Notes: generated from the sequence alone by a model not told the origin. Shown: positions 8,888 to 16,953, counted from the first letter of the stretch. The stretch: DNA of 64,000 nucleotides from Rhodobacterales bacterium RIFCSPHIGHO2_02_FULL_62_130 (GCA_001828855.1 MHZT01000046.1:62001-126000); one strand, 5' to 3'. Made by a program: numbers and translations.

Positions 8888-9004
8888 TCAATTCATCCAG
8901 CCCCTGACGGTGTCTGCGCCGTTTGACAGATCCTGACCGAAACCCGCAACTGTTCCGCAGGCTGACAAGGTCAGCAGGGCTACCAGCATCACTGCGCGCA
9001 TCAT
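8888..9004 (-). CDS. Entericidin-like small lipoprotein (38 residues)
   Basis: A short gene read from the minus strand: two Met codons, hydrophobic signal segment VMLVALLTLSAC with lipobox L-S-A-C16, then GTVAGFGQDLSNGADTVRGWMN. The CGTVxGxGxD pattern after the lipidated cysteine matches the entericidin A/B family of tiny membrane lipoproteins (toxin/antidote pair in enterobacteria, stress-linked lipoprotein elsewhere). The ATG follows directly on the TAG stop of the upstream solute-binding protein, and that gene's last codons supply the ribosome binding site AGGAG, so translation is coupled. Either ATG 9004 or 9001 can be the start. Cellular role not established in this group. Confidence 0.85.
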   Translation of the reverse strand: MMRAVMLVALLTLSACGTVAGFGQDLSNGADTVRGWMN

Positions 9005-10819
9005 CTACTCCTGATACCACCAGACTTCCGGCTGGAAGCCCAGCCAGTCGCCATAGATCGGCAGTTTGGCCGGAAAGTGCAAGGTCTTGGCATGGGCCAT
9101 GCGCGAGATATCGGAATACCAGATCGGGATCACATAGCGCCCTGTGGTCAGCACACGGTCCAGCGCCTGGGTGGCGGCGACAAATTCGCTGCGGTCCTTG
9201 GCGGCCACCATAGTGGCAATCATCGCCTCGGCGGCGGGCGAATTCATCCCCATCCAGTTGCGCGTTCCGGGCTCGGTGACGCCGGCCGATCCCCAATACA
9301 GGGTCTGCTCGTTCCCCGGTGACAGCGACAACGATCGCACGTAATGCGTCATGTCGAAATCATAGCTGGTGGTGCGCTCTTTGTACTGTGCCGAATCCAC
9401 CGTGGTGATCTTGGCCTCTATTCCCAGCCGTTTCAGCGCCTCGACATAGATCGAGGCCACCGCGATCATGTCATCCGCGCCGTTCACCAGCAGGATCTCG
9501 AACGTGAACGGCAGGCCTTCGGCATTCTTCAGCACGCCGTCCTGCACGCTCCAGCCTGCCTGTTCCAGCAGCGCGGTTGCGCTGCGGATATTGGCGCGGT
9601 TGGCTTCCGTCCCGTCCGAAGCGGGCAGGGCATAGCCCTCCATCGCGCCCGGCAGCAGGTGCTCTTTGAAAGGGGCCAGCAACTCTGCCACCCGCCCCGT
9701 CGCTGGCGTTCCGGCAGGCGCGCCAAGATCCGAGTTCGAGAAATAGGACTGGATGCGCGGCGTAACCCCGCCGTTCAGGGTCTGGTTCACCAGCTCAAAG
9801 TTGAAAGCCTCGATCAGGGCCTGCCGGACGCGCCAGTCGGCAAAGATCGGCTGGCGGGTGTTGAACACCAGCCCTTCGATCCCCGAAGGCCGTCCGTGCG
9901 GGATTTCGGATTTCATCACATCGCCCGACTGCACAGCGGGGAAATCGTAATTTGTCGCCCATTTCGCCGGATTGGTTTCGCGGTAGGTGCTGATCTCACC
10001 AGCCTTGAAGGCCTCGAACACAACGCCACCATCGCCGAAGTAATCGTAGCGCACCTCGTCGTAATTATGCATGCCGCGGTTGAAAGGCAGATCCTTGCCC
10101 CACCAGTCGGGGTTTTTCCTGAAGCTGATATAGCGCCCCGCCTCGAAACTATCGACGACATAGGGGCCGGACCCCACGGGCGGCTCCAGTGTGGTGGCGG
10201 TGAAATCCTTTCCCTCCCACTGCGCCTTTTGCAGGATCGGGCGCAGGCCAAGGATCAGCGGCAACTCACGGTCCTCGACGTTGAATGTGAACTTGACCGA
10301 GCGGTCGCCGGTCTTTTCCGCGGTGGCGATCTTGGCCCATGCGGCGGCATAGCGGGGGCTGCCATCCACCCCCAGTTTCTCGAAAGACCACAGCACATCC
10401 TCTACCGTGACCGGTGCGCCGTTCGAGAATCGCGCGCCCTCTCGCAGGGTAAATTCGACATAGCTGCGGGCATCATCGGTATCGACCGATTCGGCCAAAA
10501 GCCCGTAAAGCGAGAAGGGCTCGTCATAAGAACGACCCAGAAGTGTCTCAACTGTCAGCAAAGAAACCCCTGCGGGCGCCGAGCCTTTGACGATGAAGGG
10601 GTTAAGCGAATCGAACCCGCCGGATTCGCCGAACACAATGCGCCCGCCCTTGGGAGCATCGGGGTTGGCATAGGGCAGGGACACAAAATCGGGTGGGAGC
10701 GCAGGGTCGCCATACATAGCTATGCCATGGCGCGACTCACCTTGCGCCGTGGCGGCCCAACTTGCCACCACCGCAACAGCCCCCAAGGTCCGCAGTCCTG
10801 CGAAAAAAACCTGTCTCAT
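9005..10819 (-). CDS. Family 5 extracellular solute-binding protein (YejA-like peptide binding)
   Basis: About 604 residues. Start chosen at ATG 10819 because it begins a typical signal peptide (MRQVFFAGLRTLGAVAVVASWAATAQG) with AAGGGA upstream; an in-frame ATG at 10888 would add 23 residues without resemblance. The mature protein starts near SRHGIAMYGDPALP and shows the YejA-type features GGFDSLNPFI, FTLREGARFSNGAPVTVEDV and WWGKDLPFNRG. It would deliver peptides or similar ligands to an ABC importer in the periplasm. No permease or ATPase gene is adjacent; the only co-directional neighbour is the entericidin-like lipoprotein, so this is an orphan binding protein or its transporter is elsewhere. 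Confidence 0.9.
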   Translation of the reverse strand: MRQVFFAGLRTLGAVAVVASWAATAQGESRHGIAMYGDPALPPDFVSLPYANPDAPKGGRIVFGESGGFDSLNPFIVKGSAPAGVSLLTVETLLGRSYDEPFSLYGLLAESVDTDDARSYVEFTLREGARFSNGAPVTVEDVLWSFEKLGVDGSPRYAAAWAKIATAEKTGDRSVKFTFNVEDRELPLILGLRPILQKAQWEGKDFTATTLEPPVGSGPYVVDSFEAGRYISFRKNPDWWGKDLPFNRGMHNYDEVRYDYFGDGGVVFEAFKAGEISTYRETNPAKWATNYDFPAVQSGDVMKSEIPHGRPSGIEGLVFNTRQPIFADWRVRQALIEAFNFELVNQTLNGGVTPRIQSYFSNSDLGAPAGTPATGRVAELLAPFKEHLLPGAMEGYALPASDGTEANRANIRSATALLEQAGWSVQDGVLKNAEGLPFTFEILLVNGADDMIAVASIYVEALKRLGIEAKITTVDSAQYKERTTSYDFDMTHYVRSLSLSPGNEQTLYWGSAGVTEPGTRNWMGMNSPAAEAMIATMVAAKDRSEFVAATQALDRVLTTGRYVIPIWYSDISRMAHAKTLHFPAKLPIYGDWLGFQPEVWWYQE

Positions 10820-10897
10820 TGTGGCAACAATCCCTTTACGCCTGCTTTTCTTGGTCCTGATCGTAAGGCGGCTTTCTAGGCAATTCAAACTTTTAAC

Positions 10898-10926
10898 TTG
10901 GCCCGCCCGTGAAGGCGGCGTATAAA
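10898..10926 (+). promoter_or_regulatory. Sigma-70 promoter for candidate sRNA
   Basis: TTGGCC (10898-10903), a 17-bp spacer and TATAAA (10921-10926) on the plus strand. The spacing is ideal and predicts a start near 10933, just ahead of a two-hairpin RNA ending in a strong terminator. No open reading frame follows within that transcript. Confidence 0.6.
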
Positions 10927-10932
10927 GACCCC

Positions 10933-11008
10933 ACTGCTCGATAGGTTTCTTGCCTGTATGAAACCTGCCTCAATAACTTAACGCCAGCTTTGCGCTGGCG
11001 TTTTTTTT
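10933..11008 (+). ncRNA. Candidate small RNA (about 76 nt)
   Basis: Between the divergent solute-binding protein and bdhA genes a self-contained transcription unit is visible: promoter 10898-10926, a first hairpin AGGTTTC (10943-10949) / GAAACCT (10960-10966) with a 10-nt loop TTGCCTGTAT, a single-stranded linker GCCTCAATAACTTA, and a Rho-independent terminator (10981-11008). A terminator here cannot serve an upstream plus-strand gene because the preceding gene runs the other way. The U-rich 3' end is typical of Hfq-bound trans-acting RNAs. I do not recognise the family. An alternative is an early terminator (attenuator) for bdhA, 110 nt downstream. Confidence 0.6.
10981..11008 (+). terminator. 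Rho-independent terminator of the candidate sRNA
   Basis: Stem ACGCCAGC (10981-10988), loop TTTGC, stem GCTGGCGT (10994-11001), followed by an eight-T run ending at 11008. Confidence 0.9.
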
Positions 11009-11118
11009 GCATTTTGCGGGGACGCATCGGCGGCAAAAGGCCCCGGACAGGCAATCGCCTTCACCCTTGGCCGCTCTTGGGCTAAAAGCATCAGGCGCAG
11101 ATATAGGGATGCCTCGCT

Positions 11119-11892
11119 ATGCAGCTTTCGGGAAAAACCGCCGTCATTACCGGATCAAACTCGGGCATCGGGCTGGGTGTGGCCGAGGAACTCGCCCGCG
11201 CCGGGGCGAATGTGGTGCTGAACAGCTTTACCGACCGCCCAGAGGATCACGCGCTGGCCGCCGATCTGGCCGCGCGCTTTGGCGTGACCGCGCGCTATAT
11301 CGCGGCGGATATGTCGAACGGTGACGCCTGCCGCAGTCTGGTGGCTCAGGCCGGTGCCTGCGACATTCTGGTGAATAATGCCGGTGTCCAGCACGTCGCC
11401 CCCGTCGATGAGTTTCCGGTCGACAAATGGAACCAGATCATTGCGATCAACCTGAATTCGGCATTTCACACCTCGGCAGTCGCTCTGCCGCTGATGCGCG
11501 CCAAGGGCTGGGGGCGGATCATCAATATCGCCTCGGCCCATGGCCTGACCGCCAGCCCGTTCAAATCCGCCTATATCGCGGCCAAACATGGTGTGGTGGG
11601 GCTGTCGAAAACCGTGGCGCTGGAAACCGCAGGTCAAGGCATCACCTGCAACGCCATCTGCCCCGGCTATGTGCTGACCCCCTTGGTCGAGGCGCAGATT
11701 CCCGACCAGATGAAGGTGCATAACATGGACCGCGACACCGTGATCCGCGATGTCATGCTGCTGCGCCAACCCTCGCGCCAGTTTGCGACCACGGCACAAA
11801 TCGGCGGCACGGTGGCTTACCTCTGCAGCCACTATGCCGATCAGGTCACCGGCACCACGATTTCTGTCGATGGCGGTTGGACCGCGCTGTAA
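11119..11892 (+). CDS. bdhA: D-3-hydroxybutyrate dehydrogenase (SDR family)
   Basis: A 257-residue short-chain dehydrogenase of the length typical of BdhA. It interconverts 3-hydroxybutyrate and acetoacetate with NAD in polyhydroxybutyrate and ketone body use. Visible: NAD motif TGSNSGIG (11-18), NNAG (86-89), catalytic S139, Y152 and K156 (SAYIAAKHG), and the substrate-lid stretch PLVEAQIPDQMK found in 3-hydroxybutyrate dehydrogenases, which separates it from FabG-type reductases. It stands alone, followed by a palindromic repeat. The ribosome binding site before ATG 11119 is weak (AGGGATG about 9 nt upstream). Confidence 0.93.
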   Translation: MQLSGKTAVITGSNSGIGLGVAEELARAGANVVLNSFTDRPEDHALAADLAARFGVTARYIAADMSNGDACRSLVAQAGACDILVNNAGVQHVAPVDEFPVDKWNQIIAINLNSAFHTSAVALPLMRAKGWGRIINIASAHGLTASPFKSAYIAAKHGVVGLSKTVALETAGQGITCNAICPGYVLTPLVEAQIPDQMKVHNMDRDTVIRDVMLLRQPSRQFATTAQIGGTVAYLCSHYADQVTGTTISVDGGWTAL

Positions 11893-11920
11893 AACACACG
11901 TTCCCCCGATCCCCTTTGCT

Positions 11921-11980
11921 TAAATATCCCCGCCGGAGGCTCTTGCCGCCGCGGCAAGGTGCCTCCGGCGGGAGTATTTA
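11921..11980. repeat. REP-like foldback element between bdhA and the DUF502 gene
   Basis: Left arm TAAATATCCCCGCCGGAGGC (11921-11940) pairs with right arm GCCTCCGGCGGGAGTATTTA (11961-11980), and the loop contains a second perfect hairpin TTGCCG-CCG-CGGCAA (11943-11957). It is followed by GGCCAAGATGATG and a TAGGGTGCGTG..CACGCACC hairpin at 12003-12026 touching the stop of the DUF502 gene. The arm sequence matches the copies at 8716-8873 and 56436-56590. Confidence 0.85.
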
Positions 11981-12026
11981 GGCCAAGATGATGCCCAAGG
12001 TGTAGGGTGCGTGCTTGTCACGCACC

Positions 12027-12722
12027 TTACTTGGCCGTGATCGCCTGCACGGTTTCCTTGCTGACCGGATAGACCAGACCTGCCGAGACGATCAGCTTCA
12101 CCGCCTCATCCGGCTTCATGTCCAGCAAGATCACGTCGCGCGCGGGAACATAGAGCAGCACACCCGAGGTCAGCGGGGTCAGCGCCAGAAACACCGCGAT
12201 CATCTCGTCGTCGGCGGGCAGTTTGGCGGCAATCTCGCCCTTGGCCTTGGTGGCGACAAAGCCCACGGCCCATGCGCCGGGGCGGGGGAATTCGACCAGA
12301 CAGGTCTTGTCGAAACTTTTCTCGGATTTGGCGAAAAACGTCTCGGTGATCTGCTTCAAGCCGGAATAAAGCGAGCGCACCACCGGCATGCGGTCCACCA
12401 GCGCCTCGCCCTGATGGATCAGCGACCGCCCGATCAGACCGCGTGCGATCCAGCCGATCACCGCCGTGAAGATCAGGAACACGATCACCCCTACACCGCG
12501 CAGCGGAAAGCTCGCCTCGGGGCCGAAGTAAAAGCGGATCAGCGCCTCGGGCTGATAGGATGCCGGAATGAGTGGCAAAATCCAGCCATCCAGCCAGCCG
12601 ATCACGGTCCAGATCAGGTAGATCGTCAGGCCAATCGGCAGTACAACGACCAGTCCGGTCAGGAAACTGCTCCGCAAGCTGCCAAGTATGCCCCGGCGGC
12701 GATGAGGTGTAGGATCGGTCAT
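12027..12722 (-). CDS. DUF502 membrane protein
   Basis: A 231-residue protein with two N-terminal hydrophobic segments (about 16-40, SFLTGLVVVLPIGLTIYLIW, and about 72-95, GVIVFLIFTAVIGWI) and a C-terminal soluble domain with KQITETFFAKSEKSFDKTCLVEFPR and SGVLLYVPARDVILLDM, the conserved core of DUF502. Function unknown; plant and bacterial relatives are linked to membrane stress. Start ATG 12722 follows AAGGAG. It lies 46 nt downstream of psuG on the same strand and may share its transcript. Confidence 0.88.
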   Translation of the reverse strand: MTDPTPHRRRGILGSLRSSFLTGLVVVLPIGLTIYLIWTVIGWLDGWILPLIPASYQPEALIRFYFGPEASFPLRGVGVIVFLIFTAVIGWIARGLIGRSLIHQGEALVDRMPVVRSLYSGLKQITETFFAKSEKSFDKTCLVEFPRPGAWAVGFVATKAKGEIAAKLPADDEMIAVFLALTPLTSGVLLYVPARDVILLDMKPDEAVKLIVSAGLVYPVSKETVQAITAK

Positions 12723-12768
12723 GGCTGCTCCTTGTGCCTTGCCATAGAGTAGGCAGCGTAGCGGGGGT

Positions 12769-13686
12769 TCACAAGGTGCGCTCGGCCAGCGCGCGCGCGA
12801 TGGCTGCACCCAGACGGGCGTTGTTCATCACAAGGGCGATATTGCTGGTCAAGGACCGGCCATCGGTCAGCTCGAAAATCCGTTGCAGCAGGAAGGGGGT
12901 TACGGCCTTGGCGGCGATGCCTTGGGTCTGTGCTTCTGCCAAGGCGGTCTCGATCACCGGATTGATCACATCGCGGGCGATCTCGGCGTCCTGCGGGATC
13001 GGGTTGGCGACCAGTTGGCCACCCGGCAGGCCAAGCGTGGCGCGCATCTTGTGGGCGGCGGCGATTTCGGCGGCGCTGTCCATCCGCAGCGGCGCTTTCA
13101 GGCCGGAGGCGCGCGACCAGAAGGCCGGAAAATCATCCTGCCCGTAGGCGATCACCGGCACGCCGCGGGTTTCCAGCACTTCCAGCGTTTTGGGCAGATC
13201 AAGGATGGCCTTGGCCCCTGCGGCCACCACCGTCACCGCCGTTTCACCCAGTTCCGCAAGATCGGCGGAAATATCAAAGCTGGTTTCCGCGCCACGATGC
13301 ACGCCGCCGATGCCGCCGGTGGCAAAGACCGCAATCCCCGCCAGTTCGGCGCAGATCATCGTGGCCGCAACCGTCGTCGCCCCCGTGCGCCCCAGCGCAA
13401 GGCAGGCGGCCAGATCGGCGCGCGACAGTTTCATCACGTCCTGCGCCTGTCCCAGGGCATCAAGCTGCGCGTCGGTCAGACCGATGTGGATGCGCCCGCC
13501 CATGACCGCGATGGTTGCAGGCACCGCCCCATGCGCGCGCACTTCGGCCTCGACCGCGCGGGCGGTTTCGACGTTTTGCGGAAAGGGCATGCCATGCGTG
13601 ATGATGGTGCTTTCCAAGGCCACGATGGCGCGGCCTTCCGCGCGGGCGGCGGCGACTTCGGGCGAGAAGGTAAGGAGGGCTGTCAT
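12769..13686 (-). CDS. psuG: Pseudouridine-5'-phosphate glycosidase
   Basis: A 305-residue protein matching the Indigoidine A-like / PsuG family in length and motifs: ALESTIITHGMPFPQN at the N terminus, GAVPATIAVMGGRIHIGL, FATGGIGGVHRGAETSFDISADL and NPAK-like VANPIPQDAEI. PsuG splits pseudouridine 5'-phosphate into uracil and ribose 5-phosphate. Its ATG overlaps the stop of the upstream PfkB kinase by 4 nt, and kinase plus glycosidase is the complete cytoplasmic pathway for pseudouridine salvage. No dedicated nucleoside transporter is adjacent. Confidence 0.95.
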   Translation of the reverse strand: MTALLTFSPEVAAARAEGRAIVALESTIITHGMPFPQNVETARAVEAEVRAHGAVPATIAVMGGRIHIGLTDAQLDALGQAQDVMKLSRADLAACLALGRTGATTVAATMICAELAGIAVFATGGIGGVHRGAETSFDISADLAELGETAVTVVAAGAKAILDLPKTLEVLETRGVPVIAYGQDDFPAFWSRASGLKAPLRMDSAAEIAAAHKMRATLGLPGGQLVANPIPQDAEIARDVINPVIETALAEAQTQGIAAKAVTPFLLQRIFELTDGRSLTSNIALVMNNARLGAAIARALAERTL

Positions 13687-14594
13687 GTTCCGATTTCTCC
13701 AGAAACATAGGTTGCGGCGGCGCGCAGCGCGGCGGCCAAAGCGTCTTGACGCGGCGTTCCGCGCTGTTCGGCCACAATATGCGCGGCCATGAAGGTGTCT
13801 CCGGCCCCGGTGACGCGGGCAACCATGACATGCGGCGGTTGCCCTTTTATGACACCCGCCCCGCGCTTGCCATCGGCGCAGGCCCGCCCGCCATCCGTCA
13901 CCAAGACACGGGCCGCGCCACGGGCCAGCAGCGCCTCGGCGGCTTCGGCGGCGGTTTCGGCATTGGTATGGGCCAGAATATTGGCCTCTTCCAGATTAAC
14001 GTAAAGCGTCGCGCCCGAATGCGCCAGCAAGGGGGTCAGCCGTGCGGCCTTGCCGGGCGAGGCCGGTGCCACCCGCAGATCGGCCTGCGCGAACAGGGCC
14101 GAGCGCGCGATGTCATGCAGCAAAGCCTCGGTCAGATTGCCATCCAGCGCGATCAATCCGCGCCACGGCGCATCTGACGTGCCAAGGCGGCCATCAGACA
14201 GCGGTGCCAGCACCTTATCCCCCGCAGCCTCAAGCGAGTGGGCGTCGGCGATGGCGGCGATCAGCCCGTTTGCGCCCTCGATCGCCATATAGCGGTCGGT
14301 CGGCAGATCGTCCGAGCGATAGGCGTGATCGGTGATCAGCCCCATGCGATGGCAGGCGGCCACCAGTTCCTGCCCCTCGGCATCGCGGCCGATTGCGGTC
14401 AGCAGGGCAGGGGTCATGCCAAAACGGCGCAGGGTCATGGCGATATTCATCGCCACCCCACCCGGCAGCCGCGTGATGCGGCCCGGCACATCCGCCCCCA
14501 GCCGCATCGAGGCCGAAGACCGCCCGATGATGTCCCAAAGGACCGAGCCTACGCAGAGAATGTCGGGTGCCATAATGCCGGAAGATTGTGTCAT
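13683..14594 (-). CDS. psuK: PfkB-family kinase, probable pseudouridine kinase
   Basis: About 303 residues; start at ATG 14594, preceded by AGGAAA. Ribokinase fold with the N-terminal signature GGVAMNIAMTLRRFG, the mid region TAIGRDAEGQELV, and the anion-hole and catalytic base motif GAGDTFMA near the C terminus. PfkB kinases phosphorylate sugars and nucleosides; the 4-nt coupling to psuG assigns this one to pseudouridine phosphorylation by context. A different nucleoside is possible but less likely. Confidence 0.88.
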   Translation of the reverse strand: MTQSSGIMAPDILCVGSVLWDIIGRSSASMRLGADVPGRITRLPGGVAMNIAMTLRRFGMTPALLTAIGRDAEGQELVAACHRMGLITDHAYRSDDLPTDRYMAIEGANGLIAAIADAHSLEAAGDKVLAPLSDGRLGTSDAPWRGLIALDGNLTEALLHDIARSALFAQADLRVAPASPGKAARLTPLLAHSGATLYVNLEEANILAHTNAETAAEAAEALLARGAARVLVTDGGRACADGKRGAGVIKGQPPHVMVARVTGAGDTFMAAHIVAEQRGTPRQDALAAALRAAATYVSGEIGT

Positions 14595-14661
14595 GCGCTG
14601 TTTCCTGCCAATCCTTGCCCCGCAACGCAAGGCCGGATCGGCGCAATTTGCCCTTATCCCC

Positions 14662-14690
14662 TTGCAATCCGCCCAAGCTCCCGCTAAACG
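14662..14690 (+). promoter_or_regulatory. Probable rpsB promoter
   Basis: TTGCAA (14662-14667), 17-bp spacer, TAAACG (14685-14690), predicting a start near 14697 and an rpsB leader of about 110 nt. The leader contains no reading frame; ribosomal protein S2 leaders are often autoregulatory, but no specific structure was recognised. Confidence 0.45.
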
Positions 14691-14807
14691 CGCCGCACTT
14701 CACAGGTGAGGCTTGGTCTGACGGGAGAAACCCCGAAGGTCCGCCGGTTGGAACGCAAGTTCTAAAGATGGTCTCACCAAGGCGCAAACCGGAAAAGGAA
14801 TATGGAC

Positions 14808-15566
14808 ATGGCGCTTCCTGAATTTTCGATGCGTCAGCTTTTGGAAGCTGGCGTTCACTACGGTCACCAGACCGCGCGTTGGAACCCGAAGATGGGCGAA
14901 TACATCTACGGCGACCGCAATGGCATTCACATTCTCGACCTGACGCAGACCGTTCCCTTGCTGGATCAGGCGCTGAAGGTTGTGCGCGATACCGTCGCCA
15001 AGGGCGGCCGTATCCTCTTCGTCGGCACCAAGCGTCAGGCCCAGAAGCCGATCGCCGAAGCTGCCGAGAAATGCGCCCAGTATTACATGAACCACCGCTG
15101 GCTTGGCGGCACCCTGACCAACTGGCAGACCGTGTCGAAGTCGATCCAGCGTCTGAAGCAGATCGACGAACTGCTGGCGCATGGCGGCGAAGGCCTGACC
15201 AAAAAAGAGCGTCTGAACATGGAACGTGATCAGGCCAAGCTTCAGGCTTCGCTGGGCGGCATCCGTGAAATGGGCGGCGTTCCTGACCTGCTGTTCATCA
15301 TCGACGTGGGCAAGGAAGATCTGGCGATCCTCGAAGCACAGAAGCTGGGTATTCCGGTTGTCGGCATCGTTGACACCAACAACTCGCCCAAGGGCGTGAA
15401 CTATGTGATCCCGGGCAACGACGACGCGGCCCGCGCGATTGCACTGTATTGCGATCTGGTTGCCCGTGCAGCACTTGACGGCATGACCGCCCAAATGGGC
15501 GCTGCCGGTATCGATCTGGGCGCTCTGGAAGCGGCACCGGAAGAAGAAGCTGTCGCAGAAGCCTGA
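14808..15566 (+). CDS. rpsB: 30S ribosomal protein S2
   Basis: About 252 residues starting [20 protein letters not shown], the family's N terminus. An in-frame ATG two codons earlier (14802) exists, but GGAA lies too close to it and at good distance (about 8 nt) from 14808. S2 motifs are clear: [47 protein letters not shown] and [12 protein letters not shown]. The C terminus carries an acidic tail (EEEAVAEA). Part of the small ribosomal subunit and first gene of the rpsB-tsf operon. Confidence 0.98.
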   Translation: MALPEFSMRQLLEAGVHYGHQTARWNPKMGEYIYGDRNGIHILDLTQTVPLLDQALKVVRDTVAKGGRILFVGTKRQAQKPIAEAAEKCAQYYMNHRWLGGTLTNWQTVSKSIQRLKQIDELLAHGGEGLTKKERLNMERDQAKLQASLGGIREMGGVPDLLFIIDVGKEDLAILEAQKLGIPVVGIVDTNNSPKGVNYVIPGNDDAARAIALYCDLVARAALDGMTAQMGAAGIDLGALEAAPEEEAVAEA

Positions 15567-15589
15567 TAAGGCTTGTTGCACTAGGTTAA

Positions 15590-15641
15590 CCGGCGGGACC
15601 ATGTCGGTTTGCACAACTGCAAACCGACATGGTCCCGCCGG
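15590..15641 (+). promoter_or_regulatory. Perfect 24-bp hairpin between rpsB and tsf
   Basis: The bases 15590-15613 and 15618-15641 are exact reverse complements, separated by the 4-nt loop CAAC. The stem begins 23 nt after the rpsB stop and ends 30 nt before the tsf start. No T run follows, so it is not a canonical intrinsic terminator. A dsRNA of this length and perfection would be a good RNase III substrate, or it could act as an attenuator or mRNA stabiliser that sets the S2:EF-Ts ratio. Confidence 0.9.
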
Positions 15642-15671
15642 ACTCATTTATCGGATTTCAGGAGACTGAAC

Positions 15672-16580
15672 ATGACCGTCACCGCAGCAATGGTGAAAGA
15701 ACTGCGCGAAGCTACCGGCGCAGGTATGATGGATGCGAAAAAAGCGCTGACCGAAAACGACGGCAACATGGAAGCCGCCGTGGACTGGTTGCGGACCAAA
15801 GGTCTGGCCAAGGCCGCCAAGAAGGCCGACCGTCTGGCCGCCGAAGGGCTGATCGGCGTGGCCGTGGCCGATGGCCGTGGCGTTGCTGTCGAGATCAACT
15901 CGGAAACCGACTTTGTGGCCAAGAACGTCGATTTCCAGACGCTTGTGCGCGAAGTGACCAAGGTTGCCTTGGAAACCGGCGACTCGATCGAAGTGCTGAA
16001 GGCTTCGGATCTGAACGGCGAAACCGTTGAGACCGCGATCTCCAACGCCATCGCCCGTATCGGCGAAAACATGACCCTGCGTCGCATGCATGTTCTGGAT
16101 GGCGACACCGTGGTGTCCTATGTCCACAACGCCGCCGCTGACGGCATGGGCAAGATCGGCGTGCTGGTTGCGCTGACCGGTCCGGCTGACAAGGCACAGG
16201 CCATTGGCAAGCAATTCGCCATGCACATCGCCGCCACCGCGCCGATGGCGCTGTCGGAAGCCTCGCTTGATCCGGTTGTGGTCGAGCGCGAGCTGGTCGT
16301 GCAGACCTCGAAGGCACTGGAAGAAAACGCCGCCTCGGCCAAGCCGAAGCCCGATGCCGTGATCCAGAACAACATCATTCCGGGCCGGATGAAGCGTTTC
16401 TTCTCGGAAAACACGCTGCTGGGCCAGCAATTCGTGATCAACCCCGATGTGACCGTCGAACAGGCGGCCAAGGATGCGGGCGTGGAAATCACCGGCTTTG
16501 CGCGGATCGTTGTCGGCGAAGGCATCGAGAAGAAAGAAGAAGACTTCGCGGCCGAAGTGGCCAAGATGGTTCAAGGCTGA
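15672..16580 (+). CDS. tsf: Translation elongation factor Ts
   Basis: 302 residues; start ATG 15672 preceded by AGGAGA. EF-Ts is the GDP/GTP exchange factor of EF-Tu. N-terminal UBA-like domain [20 protein letters not shown], the EF-Tu contact motif TDFVAKN, and both halves of the core ([28 protein letters not shown]) are present at the usual alphaproteobacterial length. Second gene of the rpsB-tsf operon, separated from rpsB by the long hairpin and closed by a terminator at 16606. Confidence 0.98.
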   Translation: MTVTAAMVKELREATGAGMMDAKKALTENDGNMEAAVDWLRTKGLAKAAKKADRLAAEGLIGVAVADGRGVAVEINSETDFVAKNVDFQTLVREVTKVALETGDSIEVLKASDLNGETVETAISNAIARIGENMTLRRMHVLDGDTVVSYVHNAAADGMGKIGVLVALTGPADKAQAIGKQFAMHIAATAPMALSEASLDPVVVERELVVQTSKALEENAASAKPKPDAVIQNNIIPGRMKRFFSENTLLGQQFVINPDVTVEQAAKDAGVEITGFARIVVGEGIEKKEEDFAAEVAKMVQG

Positions 16581-16605
16581 TTATTGCACCACGGTGCAGG
16601 GCAGG

Positions 16606-16636
16606 GGGCCAGCGGCAACGCTGGCCCTTTTGCTTT
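16606..16636 (+). terminator. Rho-independent terminator of rpsB-tsf
   Basis: Stem GGGCCAGCG (16606-16614), loop GCAA, stem CGCTGGCCC (16619-16627), then TTTTGCTTT. It lies 26 nt after the tsf stop. Confidence 0.9.
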
Positions 16637-16662
16637 GCCTGATATGCCTAAAAGTCGGGCAT

Positions 16663-16694
16663 AAAAAAACGGTGCGGCCCTGGGGACCGCACCG
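16663..16694 (-). terminator. Minus-strand Rho-independent terminator
   Basis: CGGTGCGG (16670-16677) pairs with CCGCACCG (16687-16694); the seven A bases at 16663-16669 become a U7 tract on the minus-strand transcript. It terminates transcription coming from the luxR side, about 260 nt downstream of the luxR stop, or from an independent RNA in between. Confidence 0.85.
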
Positions 16695-16886
16695 CTTGCG
16701 CCACACCACGGGGATGAGGACAGGGCGCACTTTAACGCCGGTTGGTTTCGGGCAAACCTGCAACCAACCGTCATAGAGCGATCCGGGTGGGGAACCGGGA
16801 TCAGGGGCGCGAACCGTATCTGGATGAAATTGCACCCTTCGCCGGCTTGCCGGTCCGATGCCGGACCACTCACGGAAGCCGACATC
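16670..16886 (-). ncRNA. Candidate structured RNA between tsf and luxR
   Basis: This is the only gene-free stretch over 300 nt (16581-16953). On the minus strand TTGACG (16922-16917) and TATCGA (18-bp spacer) form a plausible promoter, and a strong terminator ends at 16663. Between them are several inverted repeats: GGTCCG-GCAT-CGGACC (16867-16852), overlapped by CCGGC-AA-GCCGG (16853-16842), an imperfect ATCCCGG..CCGGAT hairpin (16801-16781) and CGGTTGGTT..AACCAACCG (16770-16739, 9-bp arms, 14-nt loop). No convincing coding frame is present. It may equally be a long 3' UTR of luxR. Family not recognised. Confidence 0.45.
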
Positions 16887-16953
16887 GGAACGTCGATACT
16901 TTCGCCGTTTACGCAACGTCAATAAAGTCAGGGATTCCCTACCTTGTGGCGCG

